In this document: piece by piece, positions 48,443 to 58,090 of the stretch
How positions within the stretch are numbered: position 1 is the stretch's first letter
How the letters are laid out: each line of letters opens with the position of its first letter
Source of the DNA: Vibrio metoecus
Lineage (GTDB): Bacteria > Pseudomonadota > Gammaproteobacteria > Enterobacterales > Vibrionaceae
Length of the DNA: 64,000 nucleotides
Direction of reading: 5' to 3'
Assembly (NCBI RefSeq): GCF_000696385.1
Contig: NZ_JJMN01000045.1
Span: 288,405 to 352,404 of the forward strand
Notes under the pieces: model-generated
What the model was told of the DNA's origin: nothing
The model's input: the letters and a program-made list of their open reading frames with translations, nothing else
Database searches by the model: none
Made by a program: the position numbers and the translations under genes

Positions 48443-50794
48443 TCAGATTCGTGATGCAGCTGCGTACTGCTTGAGCAGATCTGGCACATCCAAAATCAGC
48501 GCAATATGGCCATCACTCGTGATCGTGGCTCCAGACATACCAGGAGTACCCTGTAGTAATTTATCAAGCGGTTTAATCACAACTTCTTCTTGACCAATTA
48601 GGGTATCAACCACAAGGCCAACACGCTGGCTACCAATTTGTACAATCACCACATGGCCATGACCTTGGCGCAGTTGTACTTTGCCCTTTTTCGGTGCTAA
48701 CCAGTTTTGTAAGTAGAACAGCGGAATCGATTTTTCGCGCACAATAATGGTCAGCTGACCATCAACCACGTTGGTACGGCGCAGATCAAGATGGAAAATC
48801 TCATTCACACTCGCTAGAGGCAGAGCAAATGGGTGCCCCGCTACACCGACCATCAGGGTGGGTAAAATCGCAAGTGTCAGCGGCACTTTGATGGTGATCT
48901 TCGTACCTTTACCCATAGTTGAGTCGATATCGATTGAACCATTGAGCGTATTGATGGCGGTTTTCACCACGTCCATCCCTACGCCACGGCCTGAGATATC
49001 CGAAATCTGCTCTTTACTTGAGAAGCCCGGCATGAAGATCAGGTTAAAGCACTCTTTATCCGATAAACGTGAAGCGGCATCTTCATCCATCATGCCGCGT
49101 TTTACGGCGATAGAGCGCAGCTTATCAGGATTCATACCTGCACCATCGTCTACGATGGCCAATTCAATATGATCCCCTTCTTGAGAGGCTGAAAGGATCA
49201 CTTTACCCGTACGAGATTTGCCATTTTTAGCGCGCTCATCAGGCATCTCAATACCGTGGTCAACCGAGTTTCGCACCAAGTGGATCAAAGGATCGGCTAG
49301 TGCTTCAACGAGGTTTTTATCCAAATCCGTTTCTTCACCGCGCAACTCAAGATCAATCTCTTTATTCAAGCTACGCGCTAAGTCACGAACCACGCGAGGG
49401 AAACGGCCGAAGACTTTCTTAATCGGTTGCATACGCGTTTTCATGACCGCGCCTTGCAAATCAGCCGTAACCACATCTAAGTTCGCAACCGCTTTAGACA
49501 TCTCTTCATCGTCACTATTCAAGCCTAGGCTTAATAGTCGGTTACGCACCAGTACCAACTCACCCACCATGTTCATAATGATGTCGAGTGTCGAGGTATC
49601 AACACGTACGGTGGATTCCGCTTGTGTTTTCTTCGCACCACCGGCAACAGCAACTTCACGAGAATCGTCAGTCTCTTTTGCGACAGGTGCAGGCGCTTTC
49701 GCTGGTGCTTCTTTGGCAACGGCTGGTTTTGCCGCAGCAGGTTTAGCAACAGGTTTTGCAGGAGCTGCGGCCTTAGCGGCAGGTTTTACTGCTGGAGCAG
49801 CGTTCTCTGTCGCCGTTTTCGCTTCGTTCGCAACCGGAGAAGTTGCTACTGGACGAGTCGCTATTTCTAGCTCTTCCACAGATGGACCTTTGCCCGATCC
49901 GTGAAGTTCATCTAACAGCTTTTCAAACTCTTCATCCGTCATTAAATCGTCACCGCCTGGCGCTGATTTCGCAGCAGCAGGTTTCGCAACATCCGCCGCT
50001 TTTGGCGCGGCAGGTTTCTCGGGGGCTGCGGGCGCTGCGTTTTCAATCGACGGTCCTTTACCAACACCGTGTAATTGATCAAGCAGCTTTTCAAATTCAT
50101 CGTCGGTGATATCGCCACTCATCTGGGCGCTAGCAACAGGAGCTGGCGTAGCTTGCTGTTCTGCATGCGTACCAGGGGCTTTGCCTTTACCATGCAATTC
50201 ATCCAACAGCTTTTCAAACTCATCGTCAGTGATATCGTCAATCGAGCCTTTATCAATCACGGTAGTGTTGACTGGCGCAGGAGCTTCAACCAATTCTTCT
50301 ATTTCTGGCTCCACTTCTTCGATGATGTCTTCGACGACTTCTTCAATGATTTCTTCAGCTTCATCTACGTGATCTACGAGCTCTTGCTCATCCTCATCAT
50401 CAGAGGCTGGTTTGCTCAAGCGGTGTAGTTCATCAAGCAGTTCTTGATCTGCTGGTTGAAGTGGTTCACGGTCTTGTACTGCACGGAACTGTTCGTTAAC
50501 GGTATCCAATGCTTTAAGCATGGTGTCCATCAGGCTAGGGGAAACGTGTCGCTGACCATTTCGTAAAATGTCGAATACGTTTTCCGCACCGTGACAAGTT
50601 TCCACTAGCTCAGATAATGCCAAGAAACCCGCACCACCTTTTACAGTATGAAAGCCGCGGAATATGGCGTTCAGCAAATCTCGGTCTTCGGGGTTATTTT
50701 CCAGTTCAACGAGCTGCTCAGAAAGCAACTCTAAAATTTCGCCGGCTTCTACCAGAAAGTCCTGCAGGATGTCTTCGTCTAATTCGTAGCTCAT
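48443..50794 (-). CDS. cheA: chemotaxis histidine kinase CheA
   Basis: A 783-residue kinase. P1 phosphotransfer domain with His49 in [11 protein letters not shown]; a long acidic and Ala/Pro-rich linker (about 130-390); then dimerisation ([18 protein letters not shown]), ATPase ([27 protein letters not shown]) and a CheW-like regulatory domain. The linker carries three near-identical repeats of the type [18 protein letters not shown] at about residues 188-207, 229-248 and 285-304. In Vibrio this linker region is reported to hold the ParP-binding localisation domain. It lies nine bases after cheZ. Confidence 0.96.
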   Translation of the reverse strand: MSYELDEDILQDFLVEAGEILELLSEQLVELENNPEDRDLLNAIFRGFHTVKGGAGFLALSELVETCHGAENVFDILRNGQRHVSPSLMDTMLKALDTVNEQFRAVQDREPLQPADQELLDELHRLSKPASDDEDEQELVDHVDEAEEIIEEVVEDIIEEVEPEIEELVEAPAPVNTTVIDKGSIDDITDDEFEKLLDELHGKGKAPGTHAEQQATPAPVASAQMSGDITDDEFEKLLDQLHGVGKGPSIENAAPAAPEKPAAPKAADVAKPAAAKSAPGGDDLMTDEEFEKLLDELHGSGKGPSVEELEIATRPVATSPVANEAKTATENAAPAVKPAAKAAAPAKPVAKPAAAKPAVAKEAPAKAPAPVAKETDDSREVAVAGGAKKTQAESTVRVDTSTLDIIMNMVGELVLVRNRLLSLGLNSDDEEMSKAVANLDVVTADLQGAVMKTRMQPIKKVFGRFPRVVRDLARSLNKEIDLELRGEETDLDKNLVEALADPLIHLVRNSVDHGIEMPDERAKNGKSRTGKVILSASQEGDHIELAIVDDGAGMNPDKLRSIAVKRGMMDEDAASRLSDKECFNLIFMPGFSSKEQISDISGRGVGMDVVKTAINTLNGSIDIDSTMGKGTKITIKVPLTLAILPTLMVGVAGHPFALPLASVNEIFHLDLRRTNVVDGQLTIIVREKSIPLFYLQNWLAPKKGKVQLRQGHGHVVIVQIGSQRVGLVVDTLIGQEEVVIKPLDKLLQGTPGMSGATITSDGHIALILDVPDLLKQYAAASRI

Positions 50795-50803
50795 AGGTTA
50801 CCC

Positions 50804-51523
50804 CTAAAATCCAAGACTCGATAACAAATCGTCAACTTCGTCTTGAGATGAGACAGCATCAATTCTCTCATGAGGGTTGATAATTGGCCCCTCAGGCTCA
50901 GTCAATGCCACGGTCGTCTTATCTGCTTTTTGTTCTTTTTGCGTTGCGCCGAATACCATCAGTATTTCTACCAATCGTTTTTCGACTTCATTAACCAGAT
51001 TAATCACGCGTTTGATGATTTGCCCGGTTAAATCTTGAAAGTCTTGTGCCATCAAGATTTCCGTCAGCTCTCCGCGTAATTCACTGCTGTCACCTTCCAC
51101 TTGAGAAAGTAAGTCATCGATCCGGTGACAAAGCGACTTAAAGTGCATCAGCTCAATTCGACCATTCATCAAACTATTCCATTCAGGGCGAATCAGCAGC
51201 AGGCTTTCGTGTAATTTGTCGGCAATCGGCATGCACCGATCGACTGCATCCATTGTTTTGTTTGCCGCAACTTCCGTTTTCTGTATAACGTAATGCAGTC
51301 TTTCCCGTGCGTCTGGAATTTCATCGGTCGCAATTTCACTGAAGCGTTCATCAATGTGAAAATTTTTCAGCGATTCGTGTAAATCCCGCGTCAACATCCC
51401 TATCTCTTGGAGCATAGGATTGCTCGCAGACTCAAAAACATAGGTGAGAAGGCGATTAGCTTCGTCCTTTTGACCTTGTTCCAAAAGTTGCACGAGTTCT
51501 TTAGCCTGTTCTAATGAAATCAT
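50804..51523 (-). CDS. cheZ: protein phosphatase CheZ
   Basis: Dephosphorylates CheY-P. The 239-residue, mostly helical protein has the conserved LTEILMAQDFQDLTGQIIKRVI with the catalytic glutamine, and a C-terminal CheY-binding helix QDEVDDLLSSLGF. Between cheY and cheA. Confidence 0.95.
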   Translation of the reverse strand: MISLEQAKELVQLLEQGQKDEANRLLTYVFESASNPMLQEIGMLTRDLHESLKNFHIDERFSEIATDEIPDARERLHYVIQKTEVAANKTMDAVDRCMPIADKLHESLLLIRPEWNSLMNGRIELMHFKSLCHRIDDLLSQVEGDSSELRGELTEILMAQDFQDLTGQIIKRVINLVNEVEKRLVEILMVFGATQKEQKADKTTVALTEPEGPIINPHERIDAVSSQDEVDDLLSSLGF

Positions 51524-51578
51524 CCTGAATCAGCCTTTTGCGCGTGTGAATAGAACACCTTTTGCCGCAGCAAAAGCC

Positions 51579-51971
51579 TTATAAACGCTCAAATATTTTC
51601 TCTAGTTTTTCTTTAAGCGTAGCAGCGGTGAATGGTTTTACGATGTAACCGTTAACACCCGCTTGAGCGGCTTCAATGATTTGCTCACGTTTAGCTTCTG
51701 CAGTAATCATAAGCACAGGCAGGTGTTTCAATTCTTCGTCAGCACGGATGTTTTTGAGCAGGTCAATGCCTTGCATACCAGGCATGTTCCAGTCTGTGAC
51801 AACAAAGTCAAACTCACCTTTTTTGAGCATAGGCAATGCCGTTAGGCCATCGTCCGCTTCCTGCGTATTATTGAACCCCAGATCTCGAAGTAGGTTTTTA
51901 ACGATTCGGCGCATTGTTGAAAAATCATCAACAATAAGGATCTTCATGTTTTTATTCAAAATTGCCTCCAC
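51579..51971 (-). CDS. cheY: chemotaxis response regulator CheY
   Basis: Single receiver domain that binds the flagellar switch. The phospho-acceptor is Asp60 (130-residue numbering) in VVTDWNMPG, with DD at the metal site ([12 protein letters not shown]) and the lysine in YIVKPF. The GTG at 51971 gives 130 residues. A GGAGG sits five bases before an in-frame TTG at 51959, and an ATG at 51947 also fits, so the start is uncertain. Confidence 0.95.
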   Translation of the reverse strand: MEAILNKNMKILIVDDFSTMRRIVKNLLRDLGFNNTQEADDGLTALPMLKKGEFDFVVTDWNMPGMQGIDLLKNIRADEELKHLPVLMITAEAKREQIIEAAQAGVNGYIVKPFTAATLKEKLEKIFERL

Positions 51972-51992
51972 TGAGTTTGAGATCAGTGATAT

Positions 51993-52727
51993 TTAGTCAT
52001 TCCGAGTCCAAGAACTTAACTTTGTTCTTAGTCGCTGCATAGATTGGCTGAGTATTTGGCTGACGCGAGATTCACTAACTCCAAGTACCTCACCAATTTC
52101 TTTTAAGTTTAGCTCTTCATCATAATAGAGCGAAAGTACCAAAGCTTCACGCTCCGGAAGTGATTTTATTGATTCAACGAGTGCTTTACGGAAAGATTCT
52201 TCAGCGACACCGTGAAAAGGAGAGTTGTCTTCCCCTTCTTCAAACGGTGAAATTGCATCATCAGAAACGCCGAGATCTTCTATCCCAACGATACGTGAAC
52301 AGTTAATGTCCATCAGTACGCTGTGATACTGTTCTAGCGACATCTCTAAAAACTTCGCCACTTCAGCATCCGTTGGATCGCGGTTCAGCTCTCCTTCGAG
52401 AACCGCTATCGCTTGACTGATTTCCCGATTATGTTTGTGCACAGATCGCGGAACCCAGTCACCACGTCGGATATCGTCGAGCATTGCTCCACGGATCCGA
52501 ATTCCGGCATAGGTTTCAAAGCTCGCGCCTTTACTTCCATCATAGTTTTTTTGTGCCTCAAGTAAGCCAACCATACCGGCTTGAATGAGGTCTTCGATCA
52601 GCACGCTGGGGGGTAAACGGCCAATTAAATGATGAGCGATACGCTTAACCAATACAGAGTACTTCTCAAGAAATAGCTGCTGGCTATTAAGATTTCCGTA
52701 TTGATCGTATGTAAGCGCTTTATTCAC
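51993..52727 (-). CDS. fliA: flagellar sigma factor sigma-28
   Basis: Directs transcription of late flagellar and chemotaxis genes. The 244-residue protein has region 2 (LIEDLIQAGMVGLLEA, YAGIRIRGAMLDDIRRGDWVPRSV), region 3 and the region 4 helix-turn-helix (NLKEIGEVLGVSESRVSQILSQSMQRLR). The start is GTG and lies eight bases inside flhG. Confidence 0.96.
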   Translation of the reverse strand: MNKALTYDQYGNLNSQQLFLEKYSVLVKRIAHHLIGRLPPSVLIEDLIQAGMVGLLEAQKNYDGSKGASFETYAGIRIRGAMLDDIRRGDWVPRSVHKHNREISQAIAVLEGELNRDPTDAEVAKFLEMSLEQYHSVLMDINCSRIVGIEDLGVSDDAISPFEEGEDNSPFHGVAEESFRKALVESIKSLPEREALVLSLYYDEELNLKEIGEVLGVSESRVSQILSQSMQRLRTKLSSWTRND

Positions 52728-53608
52728 CGAAAGGTTCCCCTACTGTTTCTGACCGATTAAGTAAGCGTTCAACGAAAAACTCTAAATGTCCACTTGGCGT
52801 TCTTGGTATCGGCCAAGTCAACGCTTTATTTGCCAGTGAGCTAATCGCCAGTGCTGCCGGCGAACGTGGATACGCATCCACTACGATTTTTTGTCGTTTC
52901 ACCGCCTGACGCACATTGTCGTCGAGAGGGATGCAAGCGACAAGTTCTAAGCTCACATTTAAAAACCGTTCTGTCACTAATGTTAATTTAGCAAATAATT
53001 CGCGGCCTTCACGATAACTTCTCACCATATTAGCAACAATTTTAAATCGTTGAACTTGATGCTCTTTACTTAATAGCTTGATCAGCGCATAAGCATCGGT
53101 GATCGATGTAGGTTCATCACACACCACAACCACTACATCTTGTGCGGCACGGGAGAAGCTAACCACCATATCGGAGATCCCCGCCGCCGTGTCGATGAGC
53201 AAAATATCCATTTCATCTTCTAGTGTGCCAAATGCACGGATCAGCCCCACATGCTGTGCATGTGATAGTTCGGTCATCGATTGAGTACCCGAGGTTGCGG
53301 GGATGATGCGGATACCATGTGGACCTTCAACAATGGCATCTTTGAGCTCACACTCACCGGCTAAAACATGGCCTAGGTTGCGCTTAGGGCGTATGCCGAG
53401 CATCACATCCACATTGGCAAGACCTAAGTCGGCATCTAAGCACCATGACTTTTTTGCCCTGTTTTGCCATGCAGATAGCCATGCCTAGGGTGACATTCGA
53501 TTTCCCTACACCACCTTTGCCCCCGGTAACCGAAATTACTTTGGTCACTGAGGGTTGGGTTAAGCGACGTAGGCCGCTTGCTTGGTCATATATCATTTTA
53601 TTTGTCAT
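52720..53608 (-). CDS. flhG: flagellar number regulator FlhG (MinD-like ATPase), frameshifted in this sequence
   Basis: Limits the number of polar flagella together with FlhF. P-loop GGKGGVGKSNVT (residues 29-40). The frame breaks at KVMVL; one extra base at 53437 must be dropped to give DADLGLANVDVMLGIRP, which contains the expected DADLGLAN motif, and 295 residues overall. The ATG at 53608 lies 13 bases after flhF. Other motifs are IDTAAGISDMV and CDEPTSITDAY. Confidence 0.94.
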
Positions 53609-53621
53609 ACCTGTCCGCCGC

Positions 53622-55094
53622 CTAGAATCTCTCTGAATCACTGGTCCAGTAATGAGGTTCATCTTCAGTCGACTTCTCTAGCAATTCGTTTGCCTTTGCG
53701 ACCATGTATTTGGGTTGCGCGATTACGATATCTTCCGGTACTCGTTGCCCATTGGCGATATACGCCACAGGCAACGCATTTTGTACCACCACGCTCACGA
53801 ATTCACCTAAGCTTAGGCACTCATCGAGCTTGGTCATAATGCATCCAGAAAGTGGAATTCTTCTGAAATGCTCAATCGTTTCTTGTAATACTTTGCGTTG
53901 CGCTGTGGCAGGCAACACGAGATAGCTATGGATGGTCTCTCCGCTCTCTTGCATCAAGGTATCCAGTTGTTCAGACAGCCGGACGTCACGCTGTCCCATT
54001 CCTGCGGTATCGACCAAAATTAGGCGGCGATTACGTAGCTGATAGATTACATCGGCTAACTCGTTGGAATCTTTAGCAACTCTTACAGGACATCCCATAA
54101 TTCGGCCATAAATCGATAATTGTTCATGGGCGCCGATGCGGTAGGTGTCTGTCGTCACTAAGGCAACGTTGTCTGAGCCGTACTCCATCGCCGCACGAGC
54201 TGCGAGTTTAGCTACCGTCGTGGTTTTTCCGACACCGGTAGGCCCAAGCAGTGCCACAACGCCACCACGTTTAAGAATATCGTGTTTAATGACGGGAATC
54301 TGGTCTGACACTAGACCAAGCAGAGCTTTCCACGCTTTAGGGGGAGGCGTTTCTTCTGGAATGTAACAAGCCAATTGGTCTGCCATTTCCAATGAAACAC
54401 CCATACGTTCTAACCGTTTGATTAACATGGCTCGCAGAGGCTCACGGCGCTCAACTTCTTGCCACATTAATCCAGAAACTTGGTGTTCGAGCAAACGTCG
54501 GATCGAGGTCATTTCTTCGCGCATAGACTCTAATTCGCTCACCGCCACCGTGGGTTCGTCTGGAGTATTGCGGTCATAGCGTGTCGGGTCTAACCGAGGT
54601 TTGCGGCGTGAGTTGTTATCCTCTTGCAACAACTTACTTAGAGCAGAGTCAGGACGTTGACGCTCCGAGTTATTTCTTTGTGGTGCACGGTTCTCTGATT
54701 GTCGCTTGAGTAGGGCTGAAAGCGAATCTTCATTTTCTGCTCGGTGATCTTGTTCATCCGCTGTGCCATTGCTGTATTGCTTTAGCATGTTGGCAAAACG
54801 TTGGGTCATCGAGCGACCATTGTCGGCACTTGATTGCAGGCTCACTCGGTCATCGATCAACTCTCGACTTTTTGTCGGTGCGACTGAAGGAGACACTTGG
54901 CTATAAGCATGTCTCGGCTGCGAGTTGTACCGTTTTGCAGGTGCAGGCGCGGTATCTCCGTCGACAGCAGCCACAATTTCGACCCCACCCGCGACTTTTT
55001 TATTCGACATAATCACCGCGTCTACACCCAGTTCTTCTTTGACCTGAAGTAGCGCTGTTTTCATATCTTTGGCAAAAAATCGTTTTATTTTCAA
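53622..55094 (-). CDS. flhF: flagellar biosynthesis GTPase FlhF
   Basis: SRP-type GTPase that sets polar flagellar placement. The 490-residue protein has an N-terminal basic B domain, a low-complexity middle (about 45-185), and N and G domains with P-loop LLGPTGVGKTTTVAKL (about 282-297), VTTDTYRIGAHEQL, VDTAGMGQRD and MTKLDECLSLGE. It lies 34 bases after flhA. Confidence 0.95.
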   Translation of the reverse strand: MKIKRFFAKDMKTALLQVKEELGVDAVIMSNKKVAGGVEIVAAVDGDTAPAPAKRYNSQPRHAYSQVSPSVAPTKSRELIDDRVSLQSSADNGRSMTQRFANMLKQYSNGTADEQDHRAENEDSLSALLKRQSENRAPQRNNSERQRPDSALSKLLQEDNNSRRKPRLDPTRYDRNTPDEPTVAVSELESMREEMTSIRRLLEHQVSGLMWQEVERREPLRAMLIKRLERMGVSLEMADQLACYIPEETPPPKAWKALLGLVSDQIPVIKHDILKRGGVVALLGPTGVGKTTTVAKLAARAAMEYGSDNVALVTTDTYRIGAHEQLSIYGRIMGCPVRVAKDSNELADVIYQLRNRRLILVDTAGMGQRDVRLSEQLDTLMQESGETIHSYLVLPATAQRKVLQETIEHFRRIPLSGCIMTKLDECLSLGEFVSVVVQNALPVAYIANGQRVPEDIVIAQPKYMVAKANELLEKSTEDEPHYWTSDSERF

Positions 55095-55128
55095 AGCAGA
55101 TTTCCGTCTTTAAAAAACGTGCGGACGA

Positions 55129-57222
55129 TTAATTACCCACGGCCTGCACAATTCGAATTTGTTTCTCATCGGGGATCTCCTGATAGGAGAGCACACGAAG
55201 GTTGGGAATGGTGTTTTTCACAAACTTCGCCAGTGTCGAACGCAGTACACCAGATGTCAGTAATACTGCGGGTTCCCCTTTCAATTCCTGCTCTTGTGTG
55301 GCGTGGCTCAATGCCATTTGCAGTCTTTCAGCCAATCCTGGCTCAATTCCTGCTGATTCACCACCGGAAGCCTGCATGGTTTGATGCAAGATTTGTTCCA
55401 GCTCAGGAATAAGGGTAATCACGGGCAATTCTGGCTCTACCCCATTGATTTCTTGGACAATCAGCCGTTTTAGCGAGATGCGTACCGCCGCGGTAAGAAT
55501 GTCGGGTTCTTGACTCTTACTCGCGTATTCAGAGAGGGTTTGTACTATGGTGCGAATATCACGAATCGGGATCGCTTCATGCAGCAAGTTTTGCAGCACT
55601 TTGACGACCACGCCCAATGAGAGCTGATCCGGTACGAAATTTTCCACCAATTTAGGCGCTGACCGCGAGAGCATTTCCAACAAGTTTTGTACTTCTTCAT
55701 GGCCGATGAGTTGCGCCGCATTGTTGGTGAGCAGTTGGCTAAGATGGGTGGCCAATACTGTGGATGAGTCGACAACGGTGTAACCCAAGGCTTGTGCGTG
55801 TTCACGCTGCTCTTCACGGATCCACACCGCATCCAAACCAAAAGCTGGGTCACGGGTGCGCTCACCATCAATCATTCCGTATACTTGTCCTGGGTTAATC
55901 GCCAACTCTTGGTCAGGGCGGATCTCCGCCTCACCGACCGCCACCCCCATCAAGGTGATGCGGTAACTGTTTGGTGTAAGCTCTAGGTTGTCACGAATAT
56001 GTACCGGTGGGATTAAAAAGCCAAAATCTTGCGAGAGTTTTTTACGCACCCCTTTGACCCGTTCAAGGAGCTCTCCACCTTGATCTTTGTCCACCAACGG
56101 AATCAAGCGGTAACCCACTTCTAACCCTATCACATCAACAGGTTGTACATCATCCCATGACAATTCACGTTGAGTTGGCGCTTCCACATCACTCTTAGCA
56201 GGAAGGTTTTTATTCTGTGCTTTGGCTTTTTGCTTACGATGCATCCAATAAGCAGCGCCACCCGCCAACAGCGCCAAAAATAGGAATGAAAAGTGTGGCA
56301 TTCCCGGAACGATACCCATCACACCTAGAATACCGGCGGTAATGGTTAAGGCTTTCGGGTTATCAAACAGTTGGAAAATAACCTGCTGTCCCATATCCTC
56401 ATCGGTATTTTGACGCGTAACCATGATTGCCGCGCCAATCGACAAGAGCAGTGACGGGATCTGAGCCACTAAGCCATCACCGATGGTCAATAAGGTATAA
56501 ATTTCAATTGCTTCTTTGAAACCTAAACCGTATTGGATCATCCCAATCGTCAGACCACCAATGATGTTGATAAAGAGAATTAGGATACCGGCGATCGCAT
56601 CGCCTTTAACAAATTTTGACGCACCATCCATCGAGCCGTAGAAGTCCGCCTCTTTGGTGACTTCAAAACGGCGCACACGCGCTTGTTCTTGATCAATAAG
56701 ACCGGCGTTTAAGTCTGCATCAATTGCCATTTGCTTACCAGGCAAGGCATCCAAGGTAAAGCGAGCACTGACTTCCGAAATACGTCCAGCACCTTTGGTC
56801 ACAACCATGAAGTTAATGATCATCAGGATGAGGAATACCACAAGACCAACCGCGTAATTCCCACCGATCACCACATTACCGAAGGCTTCAATAACATGAC
56901 CCGCAGCGCCAGGGCCTTCATGACCATACAACAAAACCACTCGCGTGGAAGCTACGTTAAGCGCTAGCCGCAGTAAGGTCGCAATCAGCAGTACCGTGGG
57001 AAATGCCGCGAAATCCAGTGGACGGCGGGTGTATACCGTGACTAATAACACCACCAGCGATAATGCAATATTAAAGGTGAAGAATAAGTCGAGCAGAAAT
57101 GCCGGCATTGGGAGGACAACCATCGCCAATGCCGCCAACACCATAACCGGAGCCCCAATGGCTGGCATGCTGCGCTGTGGGATAGAAGGCAATTTGTCTG
57201 CAAATGGAAGAGTAAACTTCAT
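55129..57222 (-). CDS. flhA: flagellar export apparatus protein FlhA
   Basis: Export-gate component of the flagellar type III secretion system. The 697-residue protein has eight predicted N-terminal helices (to about 325), the FHIPEP region (VTKGAGRISEVSARFTLDALPGKQMAIDADLNAGLI), and a large cytosolic domain. First gene of a long operon; candidate sigma-54 sites lie upstream (57271-57308). Confidence 0.96.
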   Translation of the reverse strand: MKFTLPFADKLPSIPQRSMPAIGAPVMVLAALAMVVLPMPAFLLDLFFTFNIALSLVVLLVTVYTRRPLDFAAFPTVLLIATLLRLALNVASTRVVLLYGHEGPGAAGHVIEAFGNVVIGGNYAVGLVVFLILMIINFMVVTKGAGRISEVSARFTLDALPGKQMAIDADLNAGLIDQEQARVRRFEVTKEADFYGSMDGASKFVKGDAIAGILILFINIIGGLTIGMIQYGLGFKEAIEIYTLLTIGDGLVAQIPSLLLSIGAAIMVTRQNTDEDMGQQVIFQLFDNPKALTITAGILGVMGIVPGMPHFSFLFLALLAGGAAYWMHRKQKAKAQNKNLPAKSDVEAPTQRELSWDDVQPVDVIGLEVGYRLIPLVDKDQGGELLERVKGVRKKLSQDFGFLIPPVHIRDNLELTPNSYRITLMGVAVGEAEIRPDQELAINPGQVYGMIDGERTRDPAFGLDAVWIREEQREHAQALGYTVVDSSTVLATHLSQLLTNNAAQLIGHEEVQNLLEMLSRSAPKLVENFVPDQLSLGVVVKVLQNLLHEAIPIRDIRTIVQTLSEYASKSQEPDILTAAVRISLKRLIVQEINGVEPELPVITLIPELEQILHQTMQASGGESAGIEPGLAERLQMALSHATQEQELKGEPAVLLTSGVLRSTLAKFVKNTIPNLRVLSYQEIPDEKQIRIVQAVGN

Positions 57223-57270
57223 AGATTTCTGGTTGTCACTTAATGGTTAATCGGAACATCAGTCGAGCGC

Positions 57271-57308
57271 AGCAAAACGCATTGCCATCCAATGCAATTT
57301 TCAGTCCA
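57271..57308 (-). promoter_or_regulatory. candidate sigma-54 promoter(s) of the flhA operon
   Basis: On the minus strand two -24/-12-like elements occur. TGGACTGAAAATTGCA (57308-57293) has GG and GC at the required 12-base spacing. TGGCAATGCGTTTTGCT (57287-57271) has a better TGGCA but one base too many before TTGC; with one less T it would be well spaced. In V. cholerae the flhA class is under sigma-54/FlrC control, which fits either. Confidence 0.45.
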
Positions 57309-57378
57309 GTACAGACGTCAATTTTATGGCAACATGAGTTATCCAATGAGAATTGTAAAAACAAAGAGTTAAAATTAA

Positions 57379-57401
57379 TGAGAGCCAATTAAGGCTCTCA
57401 T
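57379..57401 (-). terminator. hairpin between sixA and flhA
   Basis: Stem GAGAGCC / GGCTCTC with loop AATTAA lies between flhA (transcribed leftwards from 57222) and the stop of sixA (57425). It probably ends the sixA transcript. Confidence 0.55.
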
Positions 57402-57424
57402 CTCATCGTGAAACTACGACTCAA

Positions 57425-57892
57425 TCAAGGATGCACATTCCACAAAGGTTGTCCCATTTGGGTTGCGGGATCGTACTCAATGCAGATCATTCCTGAGGTT
57501 GGGAACATCGGTGGGATCATGCCATCAACAAATTCCGAGACTAAATACCCCACAAGCGGTAAGTGGGAAACGAGCAACAGGGATTCAAGCTGTTCAACCT
57601 CGATCAAAGCAGAGAGATAATCAAACACACGATCTGACTGCCCATAAGGCGTGATGCCATCACAACTTTCTACATTTCGGGCGGAAAAATGTTCCGCCAG
57701 CAACGCCCATGTTTGTTGCGCCCGTAAATAAGGGCTAACCAGCACAAGGTCAAAGGCGTTAACACCTCGTTGGTCCGCACATGCTCGAGCCACCGCTTCT
57801 GATTCATGGCGACCTCGATCGGTTAATGCTCTCTCCGCATCACTGGAAGCAAACTGCTCAGCTTCTCCATGACGCATAATATAAATCTTCAT
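57425..57892 (-). CDS. sixA: phosphohistidine phosphatase SixA
   Basis: Phosphoglycerate-mutase-fold phosphatase that acts on phosphohistidine of Hpt or PTS proteins. The 155-residue protein begins MKIYIMRHGEAEQF with the RHG motif and has the second histidine in LLVSHLPLVGYL. The ATG at 57892 is chosen with TAGGT ahead; a GTG two codons upstream is possible. It is interesting that an Hpt protein lies elsewhere in the window, though no link is shown. Confidence 0.9.
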   Translation of the reverse strand: MKIYIMRHGEAEQFASSDAERALTDRGRHESEAVARACADQRGVNAFDLVLVSPYLRAQQTWALLAEHFSARNVESCDGITPYGQSDRVFDYLSALIEVEQLESLLLVSHLPLVGYLVSEFVDGMIPPMFPTSGMICIEYDPATQMGQPLWNVHP

Positions 57893-58090
57893 GTACACTA
57901 CCTACGCTATGCAGTCTCTGGCTGCTTGGTTTTTTTGATTATAACAGCAGTCTGAGCAAAGACTTCGACTTCGTTAACAGTCTATTAAAAAGCCAAGCTA
58001 CAGACTAAACTGACAGGAATAATAATAGTACGATGTGTCAGCTTGGTGTTCTGTGACTCGTCTTTGACCCTATTAATCCGGAGAAATGCT

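Noticed and set aside
49218..49904. A 228-codon open frame antisense to cheA
   Set aside because: Ser/Ala/Arg-rich mirror of the Ala/Pro/Lys-rich CheA linker and kinase domain; no independent support.
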